From NCBI GenBank assembly GCA_036852015.1, contig JAANDG010000047.1, positions 372,001 through 436,000 of the forward strand: 64,000 bases of DNA. The letters are read 5' to 3'. Position 1 is the stretch's first letter. The number at the start of each line of letters is the position of its first letter. Source of the stretch: Pelodera strongyloides (lineage: Eukaryota; Nematoda; Chromadorea; Rhabditida; Rhabditidae). Made by a program: the position numbers and the translations under genes. Positions 46,756 to 59,409 of the stretch are shown one piece after another. The notes under the pieces were generated by a model. That model had not been told where the DNA came from. It made no database searches and worked only from the letters and a program-made list of their open reading frames with translations.

Positions 46756-48629
46756 CTATTTGGTGGCCATTCGGTGACGTTTTTCGAGAAAAAAATCGTC
46801 ACTAATTGGTCGCGATATGGTTAGGACCACTGAAACCTGGGAACCGTCAGAAAGTGGTTCCATTCGTTTCCTATGTACGTACAATGAGTAGCAAAGTTCA
46901 ATTCCTCACCTCCATAACTCTCTAATCTATATTCAAATGTATGTCTTCACCCGAATCCGCTTTTTGTTTCTTGTCCGTTTTCCCGTCTTACCGTAGAAAA
47001 GATATCAATTTAGGTTTATATTCCAAACCCCATCTTTATACTTGTGGATAACAATCTCTAACGGCTTCCCTGCATTTTACCGGCGTTTTTAGGAAAATTT
47101 ACTTTGCGCTCGAGCATTTAACCCAGATTTACCCCTTCTCCCGGTTCGTGGGTGAATTTGCCTCTTTTCATTTGTAAGGTAAACTTTCTCATTTCAAGCG
47201 CATCAAATTTTATGCATTTATTCTTTGCTTTTTTTGCCGTCCACGCGCAAACACGTCCCAGTTTTCGCTTGTTGTTACTACATGTCATTTTCAATCACCA
47301 TAAAGCGGAAAGAGATATCGAGATTGGGGTTTTATTTAATACCTCTACGATAAAGTGTACCGGAGCTCCTACCAGCGGTAAGCGGTATCAGACTACAATT
47401 GACAAAGGCAAAGGGTGGCTGGAGTAACGATGTTTTGTATCTTTCTACTTATATGCTTATATCGCACCAGTAACTTTAGCATTTCAAGCGTAACGCGTAT
47501 GACACAAACAAACAAATAAACAAACTTTATTGCTTTATATATCTTTCAACTTGTTGTAAAATCTTCGGATGTTTATTCTCTTCACTTCTATCATTCTTTT
47601 TTCAACTATATTTGATAATTTGATCTTCCAAATAGAAGTTTTACGTGAATTCACACATTCAAATCCATTGTCGGCCATTGGGCCTATTCATGTATCTAAC
47701 AATATAAGTAGATGTATGTAATGCCCTCGGGAGTAATATATTCTAATATCGCAACCCGTCTTCCCCGATGTTCTACACGAGGGTAGGTACCAATGTTATA
47801 TAATGAATGACGACTCCCTCTCTCCTCTCTCTCTCTCTGTCTCTCTGTCTCTCTCTTCAGAGATTCTATGGAAAAGGTTTCAGATTTCGTAGCACAACTT
47901 CAAAATTCAACTCTTTCATTTCGTGTTGAAGCTAAAAGGGGTATTTACTTGTATAGTTGTGTCAAACTTGCGAGAATAGTGAATAGTATAGTTTTAAAGT
48001 TGCGTTGTATATATTTTTTTTAAGAAAAACCTTTAATTATTGGCTCTAGGGTTGATATCTATTTTAGAGTTAGTCAAAGAAGCGTTCGCTCAAATTCACA
48101 TAAAAGTTGAATAGTTAGGGTTTACCTTGCTACAAAATGATGTAATATTACCTAGTAATGGACGTTGGTACTTCATGACTTTCCTTCTGAACTATGCACT
48201 TATTCTATTCGCTACTCGCTGCCGCGTCACTCGTTAATTCGAATTTCTCTTATTAGAATTAGAACCGGGAAGGTGGTTTCTAGATAGTATCTTTTAAGAT
48301 TTCTGAAGGCATCCCGTGCTCCCCAGGGACAGCATTCCCCACCCCTTAGACACTGATTTATTAGCGGAAAGCTACGCATAAACCAGTTACATAAGGAAGG
48401 GGTTTAGAATTCAAATGTTACGTTTGGAAGTTGTAATAAAGTTTATTTGTGTGTTTTTTTCTCTGCATTTTCAGTGTTTTCGATGTTTTGTTATTTCCCG
48501 CTTTTTGTTACTTAATATATTTACACGTTTACTTTCAGATCCACACGCCCTGATGTTACAACCAGACAAAAATGCTGTGGTGAAGCTGAAATCCTGATCT
48601 CGGAACATTCAAGCTTCGTTTGTCTTTTA

Positions 48630-48812
48630 AAGCGAAATAACAACCGGTTTTTAAAGCACATCGTGGACAACTGAATTCTTACGTATTTATGCTAAGTTAC
48701 TCGAATTTACTTCGATTTTTTATGCTAATTTTTGTTCATTTGCACACAGCATACACTGCATAAGAATGCTGGTGTCCGCGATGCGTTTCAAAAACCGGCC
48801 GCTATTTCGCTT
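48630..48812. mobile_element. Family A MITE, copy 8
   Basis: AAGCGAAATAACAACCGG ... CCGGCCGCTATTTCGCTT flanked by TA; both termini are diverged from consensus. Confidence 0.85.
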
Positions 48813-51800
48813 TAATTTCCTGAGATGGAAAGTAAGTCTTTCCGTCGTATATTTTGATTGGCATTTGCCGGATATGGCTGTCATGTAGGAATTGACGACA
48901 GCCAACAAACCAACTACGTATCCATCATGAATTTTTACCGGAAGGCAGAACAGAAGAAGCTTAAGATGAAGAGCTACGGTATATGTTTTAGCCTACTTAT
49001 GTTTTTTTTCTGTCATTGTTTTATGCATTTCTTAATTCTTCAATTCCTACTATTCATTGTAAGTATTTGCAATGGATCATTGTGCATTCCATTTCATACA
49101 TAACTTACATTACCTTTTTTATTTTCTCCCTTGTTGGCTGAATGTGTTTCTCCTATTTTTCCTCCCTATCTCCCCCCTCTCTCTCTCTCTCTCTGTTTCC
49201 CTTTCTCGCTCGCTCTATGATCTTTCCCTCCTTGTCTCTTTATTTAAAAATCCATCCCTCCCCAGGGTATTCCCTCCCAAGTGAAAAACTTCTGTTGGCG
49301 TTCACTCTTGAAGCATATGCACATCATTTTTGGTGACTGCTTTTCTGAATTGCATTATCTTCAATAGTTTAGAGGGGGAGGCATGGGAAGTGGGCCTTGT
49401 TTTTGCAATGTGAAACTTTAGATGGTGGGAAGTTACCGAAAAAGAGTGCCCATTAGTGGCCGCCCACCTGGTCCGGATTGCGCGGCCCAAGCGCTTAGTG
49501 TGGGCCACGGGCGTGCCACATGGAAAGTTTTACCTGCCCACCTATTGCGCCTTCCGGCGCATCAGCGGCACACCAAGTTTTGCCGTCAATACCTTTTTCT
49601 AGAGTGGCCCACCGACAACGTTTTCTCAGTGAGGTGAAGTTCTTATAACTAGTCAACTTTTGTCTTTTTTTGTACTGTCCTTTGTTCTTCTGAACGATAG
49701 ATCTATGGCTTCATTCTACCCCCATACTGACATACTGTCTCTCATCCAGAGGTGTTATTCCCTAGTGACACCCCCTGGTGACTTAAGGTCTTAAGGTGTC
49801 CCTTCATTGCATTCAAGCATGATCAATTCCCATCCTGTATTATTTTCGATTGTTGACACCTTCTGCGCCTTTGGGCTATTATATACCATTATCCCCACCA
49901 ATCGCGCCCCCAAGATGGGGCACCTGTAATCTCTGGCCTGGGTGTTTCATATGCTAATGACCCTAGTCAAGGTGCCAGCCAGTGACAATTACAGTAAAGT
50001 GAGGACTCCCAAGAGCTCCCAACGCCTCCCCAAAATATAAATAAACGTATAAGTAAGAAATGTATAGACGTGAAAGTAAGTGTAAGGGCTTGAGAAAAAG
50101 TGAGAATAATATGTTTAGTGCTTTATGACCACCAAAGGAATTGATGTGGCAATTCAAAATCCCTTAAAGTTTCCAAAACGATTATGTTGTTTCTTATTCT
50201 TTATCGTTTTTATTTCTAGCTGTTGGTACCTTTTGGCTTGCGAGCTAACAGCCATTACCTCAAGAACTTGTCTTCTTTGTCCCTACGACTCGTTCAATAA
50301 ACATGTATTATTATTATCTAACTAATACTGCATAATCAGCTGACGACCAGTTAACACGTTCCGTATAGTTTTTCTTCTCTACCTGCCAGCCTACCCTACC
50401 TTTATATTCAGTGCATGCCACTTTTGGATAATTGCCCTCTAAATTGTTAGTTTACCGGGGCACAATAATGAGCCGAGATGGCAAACATGGTAATTATAGA
50501 AGGCAACAGCCTGCCAAAACAATATTTGGACTTTTTTTGAAATAGTAGTATACCACAGTGATAGGGACATAGTGCAATGTAAGGATTTATACAGGACATC
50601 AAGAACGTACCATGAATAGTGCCTCCCTAACTTCTTGAATGTAACTGCGCTTGTATTTGAGTCTAGTACACCAGGTAACTGTTAGTTTATTAATTCGAAG
50701 TACTCGCTTCACGCGGTTCACTTTTTAAAGGGAACTGTCGGCCGCTTTTTCTCTGCAAATAGGTCGTAGTACCCGGAATTGAACCATTGATCATCACTAT
50801 GCTTCAAGAATCGAGAGAAGGTCATGTTATCTTACCTCACAATCAGATCCTATTAGGCAAATTTTGGTAGTACCAAAATGGTGTTACTACCAAAATGGTT
50901 CTCGATTTGTTTTGTTTTCGTTTTGGTGTATTCTATCAGGGTGCGTCCCTTTGGTCGGATGTTGTGTATCCGGGTGCTCCTTGACCCTTTTTGCCTCTTG
51001 AACTCCACCTGTCATAGGGGAAAAGGATGGAATTGATTTCTAGGGTACCTATCCTAGGGTAGGTACCCTAGGGTATATACCCTAAGTCACCAAGAGTCAA
51101 TAAAAAAAACAGTTGCCATACCAAATGGTGCAACCATACGACTGTGGTAACTGTCGTTGGTCACAGGCAGTGATAGAAGTGATAGAAGCAGCTGCCACAG
51201 AATGAAGATAACTGACTTAAACTCAGTCAGTAGGGAGGATTGTTAATCATCTTATTGTTACAACGCAGAGTCACACACGTATAAAGTGTAAAGAAAATTG
51301 ATTGGTTACAAAATTTTACATTGTGTGATGGTTCATAGTTGAAATAATAAATGAACATCTCCTCCTCCTAACCCGACTAGTTTATTAACTTCTTCTTTGG
51401 TGGACTTTTAGGCACAAGCTCACTAACTTATTGTTAGAGGTGTCTTTTCACAGCCGATGGGACTAGCGAAGCTCTACTCCCTAGTCTTACTAGTGGTGTG
51501 AATTCGTATGGTAGTGAACATTCTAACCCGGGGTAACATTTATGGATTCGTCACTGATATCAACATGATCTTGTTCCACTATTTCCCACGAAGTACATTG
51601 TCCATGTATGTCTTCCTGACTCCACACACTCGAATAATGTTTGTGATTGGGATTTACCTCTCTCAATTTCCCTCCAAATATAAATCTCTCTCTCTCTCTC
51701 TTTTCCTTCTCGCTGAGAGATAAGGAGAGACTAAGAGAGAGGATAGAGAGAGAGAGAGAGAGCAAGGTAAGTACGTGTTTGATCGACTGATTAGAACAGC

Positions 51801-53481
51801 ACTCAAACGACGTCAACACATGAAATGCGCCAAGTACGGTGTTTGTCGATTAGAGAGGGTGGCCTGATCCCGAAGTGCGCCAACACTTCTCAGGTGGGGC
51901 CTTAGAGGCCCTAAGTGCTCTAAGCCTAAGGTTGGTACTAGTAATGTTTTGTAAATAGCTGATTATTATGATACCGGCCGCTGACGTTTATCAAATAGTT
52001 TAATCATTCACCTGTTCATATTTATTAATTTTGTAGTTCATTTACTCACGGTGGTTCAATACAAATACAGTGTTCAAGCAAAAGAGTTGTGCCGTAGGAG
52101 GTCTTGAGTAATATGACGATTTCCAGCTGACAAATTTTTCGAAGTCTTCAAAATATGATCCGTGTTTCATCATCGGGTGATCGGTCATTTGTAATTAGCC
52201 ATGCTAATAAAAACTGTGTCAAGAGGTTTCTCTAGCCTGACCTCACAGGGTCCAGTCCGGGCGCGGGAATATGAAACCCGACACCGTGCACGGTAGAACA
52301 TCCACCTCATTGGCAGATTGTTCTCCAGAGAGAAACAAATAATCATAGTAATCCCCCGTCCTTGAGTACTTGTACCCTTGTTAGGGATGGTGTTATTTGA
52401 GTTGACAAACAATAAGGACACGAAGGAAAGTGAGAATGGAGATGTACAGTATGATTTGGCTAATTGTACAGTATTATTTCGCTTCGAAAAAAAGTGTCAT
52501 AGAAACCCGTTCCCTACAACGTAAAACCTGTGCGGTGCGCTGCGACAAGAGATGCGGCGAAAAACGGTGCGCCAACCTTTCGCCATGACTCTAGCCAGGT
52601 TCGCGCGATAAAGGAGAGGAACCCTACTTGAAATTTCGCCCAGCCTGCGCACAGGCTCGAGCCATTTTCGTGCCAGATTCTCGCCGCGCACCAACCAAGT
52701 TTTATGAATGTGATATCAACCGTTCGTTACTTGATTCTAATGTTAAGATTGACCGATTTTCCAAAAATTAAATTTTGGAAAATCGGATGCACTTTATCGT
52801 AATGGTATCTGAAGCTGTTTTTCAATCAGCTTAATTGGCTACCGTATAATCAGTTTTCTGGTAATTGTATGCCCTTTCCTATGTCTATGTAAACCCAAAT
52901 AGACCCATCCCACTATGACCCTTATCTATAGTCGGGAGCTATTTTTATTGCCCTTTTTCGGGGCAAAACGATTGACAAAATGGTGCACATACAATTAGCA
53001 TTTTATGAGAGCAAATGTGCGTATGGTGTTTTTGTATCTGGCATCTGGTCTATTGAAATTTCGAGCTTTTTAAGGGAATTCTGGGGGCTGGTGAGTTTTT
53101 TTATCTGATTTTGGTCTTCAGATTCTTATTTTACGCAGGTCAGAGCCATATTACTTGCGCAATATTACAGTTTATACGTACAAATTTACCCCACCGTGAT
53201 ATAAATGCAATGTGATGTAGTTATTCTCGCAATGCCCGAGGTGTAGAAACTAGGTATTAATTACAATTTTTTTAAATTTTTTTGTTTGTTTATATTTCTC
53301 TGATTAAAGCTGTGTGGATCTCTTATTTTGGTTTGTTTTTGTATTTTATTATCTTTCGTGCACCTTTTATGCTACCAGCTCATGCTACACCGGTACGGTA
53401 ACACCCTTTGAAACTCTTTTTTTTTGTACCATCGAACCCAGGTTCCAGTTCTCTTTGAGACGCCCAATTGAGCACTAATTA

Positions 53482-53998
53482 AAGGAGGAGGCTCACGAGT
53501 TTTAACTGGTCGATTCATTTCCTTTTATCGAAAGAACATCGTAAATAATCACCAATAAAATGCAGAACAAAGCGCGGGAATACACTTTAAAGAAATTATT
53601 TAATTTAAGAAAAAAATTTAATTAAAAAAGCGACAGTATGCTTTTAAAACCACCAGCAAAAAGCAAATATGCACGCAGTGTGCATAACAGTAAAACAGGG
53701 GCGCCTTTCTGTTGCACTACAAAGTACACAGGCGGTTGGAGCGCACCATTTTCAGCAACACATTAGCAGGGTCACCCAGGGTTAGCCCGGTCATCTGCAC
53801 GGGGGCAGTTTTTGGCGGTGCCTGAAAAATAACTAGAAACTACGGTAGTTTTCTTTAAGTAATTTTTTAGATACAATTTAATTTTTACATAAAAGTGTAT
53901 TTCCGCGCTTTGTTCTGCATTTTATTGGTGATTATTTACCATGTTCTTTCGATAAAAGGAAAGGAATCGAACAGTTAAATCTCGTGAGCCTCCTCCTT
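53482..53998. mobile_element. 517-bp element with AAGGAGGAGGCTCACGAG termini
   Basis: Inverted arms of about 120 bp (including ATAAAATGCAGAACAAAGCGCGG / CCGCGCTTTGTTCTGCATTTTAT in shortened form) flank a unique core with no open frame. Flanked by TA. The core (about 53640-53830) is more GC-rich than its surroundings. The TIR pattern AAGG...CCTT matches the other large elements here. Confidence 0.9.
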
Positions 53999-55312
53999 TA
54001 ACGGCACACTTTTAATTTTCAAGCGGTTAATTGCATAAAAAGTGAAAATGATTTCCACCTGACTAGGTAGGTACTTATTTTAAAAGGCGAATGTCTTTGA
54101 GGTGAAGTTTTTTATCATAAAAAGTTCAAATTGGATTAATGTAGTATAGTATCTGGTTAATGCAGAATAATGTGATATCTTTATTACGGTAGTATTTTGA
54201 TTACTGTAGTGGTTTTCTGAGTACTAAGACTTATCAGATAGTAAACTATATAAATCATAGTTAAAAACTAACCAACTTTTCTTAAACTCTTGCTCTTGCT
54301 CTTGAAAACTTGAAGGAAAACTTGAACGAAAACTTGAACTAACCAACTTTAACGAAAACTTGAACTAACTAACTTTAACGAAGAACTATTTCTTAATCAA
54401 ATCTTTACTATTGTTTCTGGTAAGATATTTCCATTGCGCTTGTGAAGTAATTAAATTCAATGTGTTTCTGTAACACTATAAGTAAAAAAAATTATGATAA
54501 CATTGATAATCGCACGTATCTAAACACCACTGTCATTTCTTATTGTTTTCTTGTAATTTGTAATTGTAAGTCTTTCTTGCACATTTTGAATATTTCTTGT
54601 TTCCGCTTGATGACTGTTGACGAACTTTATACGCGTTATTTAGCGGCGAAACACTCGAAAATGTCAAATTTAAGGTTTAGCCTTGTGCTTGGGAACGAAA
54701 ATTGTACAAATTGAACAGTGAAAACTTGTAATTTGCTATAACTATCTCAAATTATTCCCTATTTTCGAAATTATCAAATATACTGTGTAATTATGGATCA
54801 TTACGTGACTACGGTAACCAAGGGGAGAATTTCGCTCTATTTTCACCAACTGAAATTCGTTTTCAAAGTTGTGATCTTCATTATTGATGAACTGTTATAA
54901 AACTTTTACTAAACTTTATTAAACGAATGATCATATTCGGCTGACAGAAATCGGTGTTCTTCATATAAATGTATGCCTTGCCTAAAGGAGGTTCCCAGAA
55001 CCTTTTCGCATCTTTTTTAGAAAGACCGCAGACCTGTGTGGGTACTGTTGGACTTTGCAGCACTACATCGTTTAAGTGTGTCATTGTGTGAGTCAGGCCT
55101 TCCGAAAGACTACTACAAATAATATTGTTCAAAGGCCTACTTCGTATTGTACTACGATGAACCAAGTGTTTTTCTTAATTTTTTATGGAGCTAACGAAAA
55201 GATTGGACAACCCAAAATTGGGCTAGCGACACAGAACCTATGCCAGCTTTTCATGGAATGTCTTGTTGGAACTTGGAATTACGAAGCCTTCACTAGTATC
55301 TCTAGTTAGATA

Positions 55313-55488
55313 AAGCGAAATACCGGCCGGTTTTTGAAACGCATCGTGGACAACGGAATTCTTACGTATTTATGCTAAGTTACTCGAATTCAGCTCGATT
55401 TTTTATTCTAATTTATGCAAATTTGCATAAGCTGCATAAGAATGCCGGTGTACTCGATGTGTTTCAAAAACCGACAGGTATTTCGCTT
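55313..55488. mobile_element. Family A MITE, copy 9
   Basis: AAGCGAAATACCGGCCGG ... CCGACAGGTATTTCGCTT flanked by TA. The left flank is gaTA, so a TTAA target is excluded for this copy. Confidence 0.9.
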
Positions 55489-58400
55489 TAACTGCTCAGG
55501 CTCACGTCAAGAAAAACTTATGTGTCTGACAATAAGCGAAAACTCAGAGAACCACAGGATGAAAACCTTTGAAGGTATTCTCCTTTACTTGATTCTCTTT
55601 TTCATCTAGTACCTGCGTGCGTGTAAGTGACTGAATGTATTTACGTACGTGTATGTATATGTTTGCCTAACCATTTCTGGCTACCCCCACATTCACCCCC
55701 TTTTCTACGTAAGTCAAGTTTTCTCCAATGAGTCATGCGCGCCTGGCTAGCTACCGCTACCGAATTACCGGTCAATTTGGAAAATTGATGTTTTCTGTTA
55801 CTTTACAAACATGAATATTGTCAGTTTGTCACTTTAACTTGTGTCTCTGTCATAGCATAAAACACCCCGCCAAATGCGGACGATCACCTCCCGTTCCGCA
55901 ATGCAAATTAGTCTAAACCATTTCCCCAAAATTTTGAGATGCGGACCCAATTTATTCCTTGCTCTGTAAGGACATTGCGGACACATTACGCGTTACATTT
56001 ATTAGTCTTACACTTGGGTTGTTTTGTTAATAGTTGTCTTTCTCGAAGAGATTGTATGGATGTTTGCAGTAATGTTTTCTTCGTTTTCCTTGTTATTTTA
56101 CCCAAATGAGGCTGACTCATTCGCAAGAACTGGTTTTCCATACTGTAGGTATTGACACCTCTTGAGGAGAAAGCGACCTATTTGAAAGATTGAAAGGACT
56201 TATTGTAAGTTAATTTGAGTTTACGTAAAAGGAAAACTAAAAGATGTAAAAGACTAATTCACCAATGAGGCACATAGATTTATTGTTTGTAAGTAAGTAT
56301 ATTATAATTTATGTGAATGTTTGTGCTAATCAAAGTCAACCCGCTCTTGTATTGTGTCTGTTGATTATACTTTTTTTGTTATTCTTCGCAGCATTTCTAT
56401 ATAACCCTTTATTTAATCCAATTGTCATTCGTTTACCTTTGTCACTTACTCTCTATCCATATGGCACCACTTCGTAGTCTTTTATACTTCCGAATTTACG
56501 TTTCTTCCTACCGCTATGGTACTTGACTACCTTGCCAGTGGGGGTAGAGCACCAGTGTTGACTCCAGCACCAATCCATGGTACCTTGTCTCAGGTACCAT
56601 TTCTGCTTCCCTCGCTAACACCTGTTGCTCACTTTAAGTTGGTGTCTGTGTCTCTTGCCGCCGCCATGTACATCGACACTCTCTCATTTAAGCGTTTCAA
56701 GTGTCATACACCTTTGATGTCCGTCCGACGATTGAGTACCCTTTTGTGCCCTGACTGTGCACAAGTGCATGCATGCTGCACTCTTGCTGCACAATTGTCA
56801 ATTGCATTTACACCACCAATTTGATCAATTCACAGGATTAATTAGAATGCGAGATATGGCCAACTGCTGTGCACAAGGAACAGTTACGCCTTCTGCTGAT
56901 CTAAGGTACTTAGGGCCGTTATGAACGGAGATAAGGGCCCTTGACATAAGGCCACTCTTCACGTTGTGCATGATGGGGAAAAACCACTGACGAGACTTAT
57001 GGTGTATTGCTTTTTGGATAAAAATAAATAATATTTGGAATTATTTGGGGCAGAAACTACGAAAAATGTTCGAGTTAGATGTAGGTAGGCATCCTGCAGT
57101 TTTATAGTATGTCTAAAGTATATTTTTATCATATGTAGATAAAGTACAAAATCCCACCCTGCAAGTATGATTTCAATAGTGTCCCACATTGGTATTTCAT
57201 ATCGTGACTACTTATACTTTATACACCATATATATTCATGGTCAGACTACTCCGTGATGAGTACCACTTTCTATTGTTTTCGAAGTGTACCCGATGTTTA
57301 CCTACATACTTACCTGGTCTTCTTTAGTATATTTACCCCTGGGTCATGGACATGGATAGTCTTGATTTTGTGGGTTTAAATGTAGTTTTTACACTGCAGA
57401 GTATATTACCTAGTGTAAATGGGTACGAGCTGCTTATAATTAGCTTACAATTGGTACCGAAAAATGGTGCATTTGGGGTAGCCTTTGGAGGTGGTTCCAT
57501 CACTTTCCAACACATTTGACCTATGGTGTTTTTGCATCTACATTTCTGGCATATTGTCTATCATTTCACTAAATCTGAATACATTTTGATGCTAATCCGA
57601 AGTGGTTTCACACCTTTACCAGCGCATCTACCAGTCCGTGTCATGGTTATACCCCCTGGGTAGGTACCCTTCTATCAAACAATCAAAAGGATACACCCTA
57701 AGGGTAGGCACCCCACCGAGCCACCACCAATCACTCCATTCATGAAATGCGTGTATAGGGTGAGCAGTTAGGATATTACGACTCACTTATTTTTGTATAA
57801 GACGTTTGACTCTTTTGTGATTTTTGAGCACATGGAGTAGTATAGATTCCTTCAAAGCCTCCTAAATTTCTAAAAAGTTTAAGAAGTACCAAAATGGTTT
57901 ACATTTACATTTTCCTCTTTTATCTAATTGCAGAATCCATCTCACGTAATAGCTTCCTTAGTTCATTTACCACCAATTCACAATGGTTCCAAAGTGGGCG
58001 TGGCTATGGTACCAGTGAAGGGTGCAAGGGTACAGAGACGGAGAGGGGGAGACGACAATGTTACCTATCTGTGGTACCTCCCACCCTTCCCACCCTTGGG
58101 GTACACGGGCTAATGTACCCTAAACTGCTCAAATCAATTCTGACCACCTTTCATAAAAATGTGACTTTCATGGTACTTTTTCTTGTTCTGAACAGTTTCT
58201 GTTTTACATTTTTTGCAAAATTACCTTCTATTACTAAGCGACTAAGCCACTTCGATGAGGTAATTAGACATTCGTTCAATTGCTACATAAGTATTTTGCA
58301 AAGTTCCGCTCCACTATTTACTGTACAATTGTAAGTTTTTTAAATGTTTTTGTTTGCAGGATTTATTTAGATTACTAGGAATATAAATGCGTGACTTGGC

Positions 58401-58559
58401 GTTAGATGTTATCTCCATAAGTTATTGCTTTCGCGTAATTTTGGCAAGTTTCATTCGGAGAAATTTATCGAATGCTAGACAAGATTTTCATCTATTTTTC
58501 TACGACCTCAATTTTCCGTGAATCTTATTTTTGTTGAAACTTCACGAAACTTCTAATGT

Positions 58560-58700
58560 GGCTTCAAAGTATGCTAAAAATTTTATTTTGGAACTACGCT
58601 AGAATATTATTTTTTTGGAACTACACGATAATATTAAGTATTTTTGAACTACACGATAATATTTTCTCAATTTTTCATATTAAATGTGCAGGTGCCGTGC
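58560..58700. repeat. TTTTGGAACTACACGATAAT tandem/dispersed repeat
   Basis: The word GGAACTACRC occurs at about 58590, 58618 and (as TGAACTACACG) 58645, followed by TTTTCTCAATTTTTCATATTA and GTGCAGGTGCC. It matches the presenilin intron copy at 22505-22590. Confidence 0.75.
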
Positions 58701-59409
58701 AAAAATACGAAAGAATTGACAGAATCGCGTGAAAGCCCCATGAATGATAATCTTTTTTTCTCTTGTCTTACTTTTCTTTTATGTGAAACTGTCACAATCC
58801 TTAGACATTTATTGAAAACGTGATCCTTGGTATTTTTTACGAAAAAATATGAATATTTAAGAAAATTCAGTGCCCATTCTAATATTGGCGTACATGATTG
58901 CACAACCGTGTACCCCAATACCCATAGTTATCTACCCTGGTGCAGAGCATACCCTTTGACCCATTGGTGCGGTGCCCCTTTAAGCTGTTACCCTTTACGT
59001 AACCCTATCCCCTAGTTATTCAAATTTCTTCCTTTGATTGTTATACACTGTTGCATTCTATTACTATGGTAAGCTAATCCCAAAAGTATTGTGCTTGAAA
59101 AGTCGGTTGGTTTTTTGTAAAATTACCCTTAAGTACCTTTTTTTTGCCGTTATTACTACCACCAATGCATCTTCATTTTATTTGTATGTTTGCCGTTTGA
59201 CCTACTAATATTCTACAATTTTCTAACTAACTCGAGTTTGAATAATTGTTATTCTTGTCTTTGTTAAAAAAATTTTACCAAACCATACTCTTCGTTTTAT
59301 TTATGCTCTGGTTCTGCTATTGCTCTATTACGATATCCTTATTTTACTTTTTATTATTTCAGTGAATATATTCAATTCCTAATGCGATTGCGGTGAAGTG
59401 AAGGAGACA

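Larger units (their letters stand above)
46059..53481. other. Gene-poor stretch with MITE remnants and GC-rich islands
   Basis: No convincing gene. It contains A7 (truncated) and A8, the GGTGACC repeat at about 46750-46860, CT/GA tracts at 47815-47860, 49170-49225 and 51685-51763, GC-rich islands at 49430-49620 and 52500-52690, and a palindromic TACCCTAGGGTA/GGTACC cluster at 51040-51085. Open segments near 48540-48600 and 48858-48990 encode Cys-containing peptides but lack splice borders that join. Confidence 0.55.
53999..59409. other. Gene-poor stretch upstream of the LRR gene
   Basis: No convincing gene. It contains an AACTTGAACGAAA-type tandem tract at 54290-54380, A9 (55313-55488), a GGTACC/GTACCAAAATGG word cluster at about 56560-58030, and the 58560-58700 repeat shared with 22450-22625. 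Open segments at 54881-55165 (-), 55076-55309 (+) and 56516-56824 (+) have no recognised domain. Confidence 0.5.

Noticed and set aside
48858..48990. Open stretch with GYGCHVGIDDS, faintly like a phospholipase A2 loop
   Set aside because: Preceded by an in-frame stop with no usable acceptor, no His-Asp active-site motif, and adjacent to a MITE.
50750..50860. tRNA-like B box (GGTTCAATTCC on the minus strand)
   Set aside because: No A box or foldable cloverleaf nearby.
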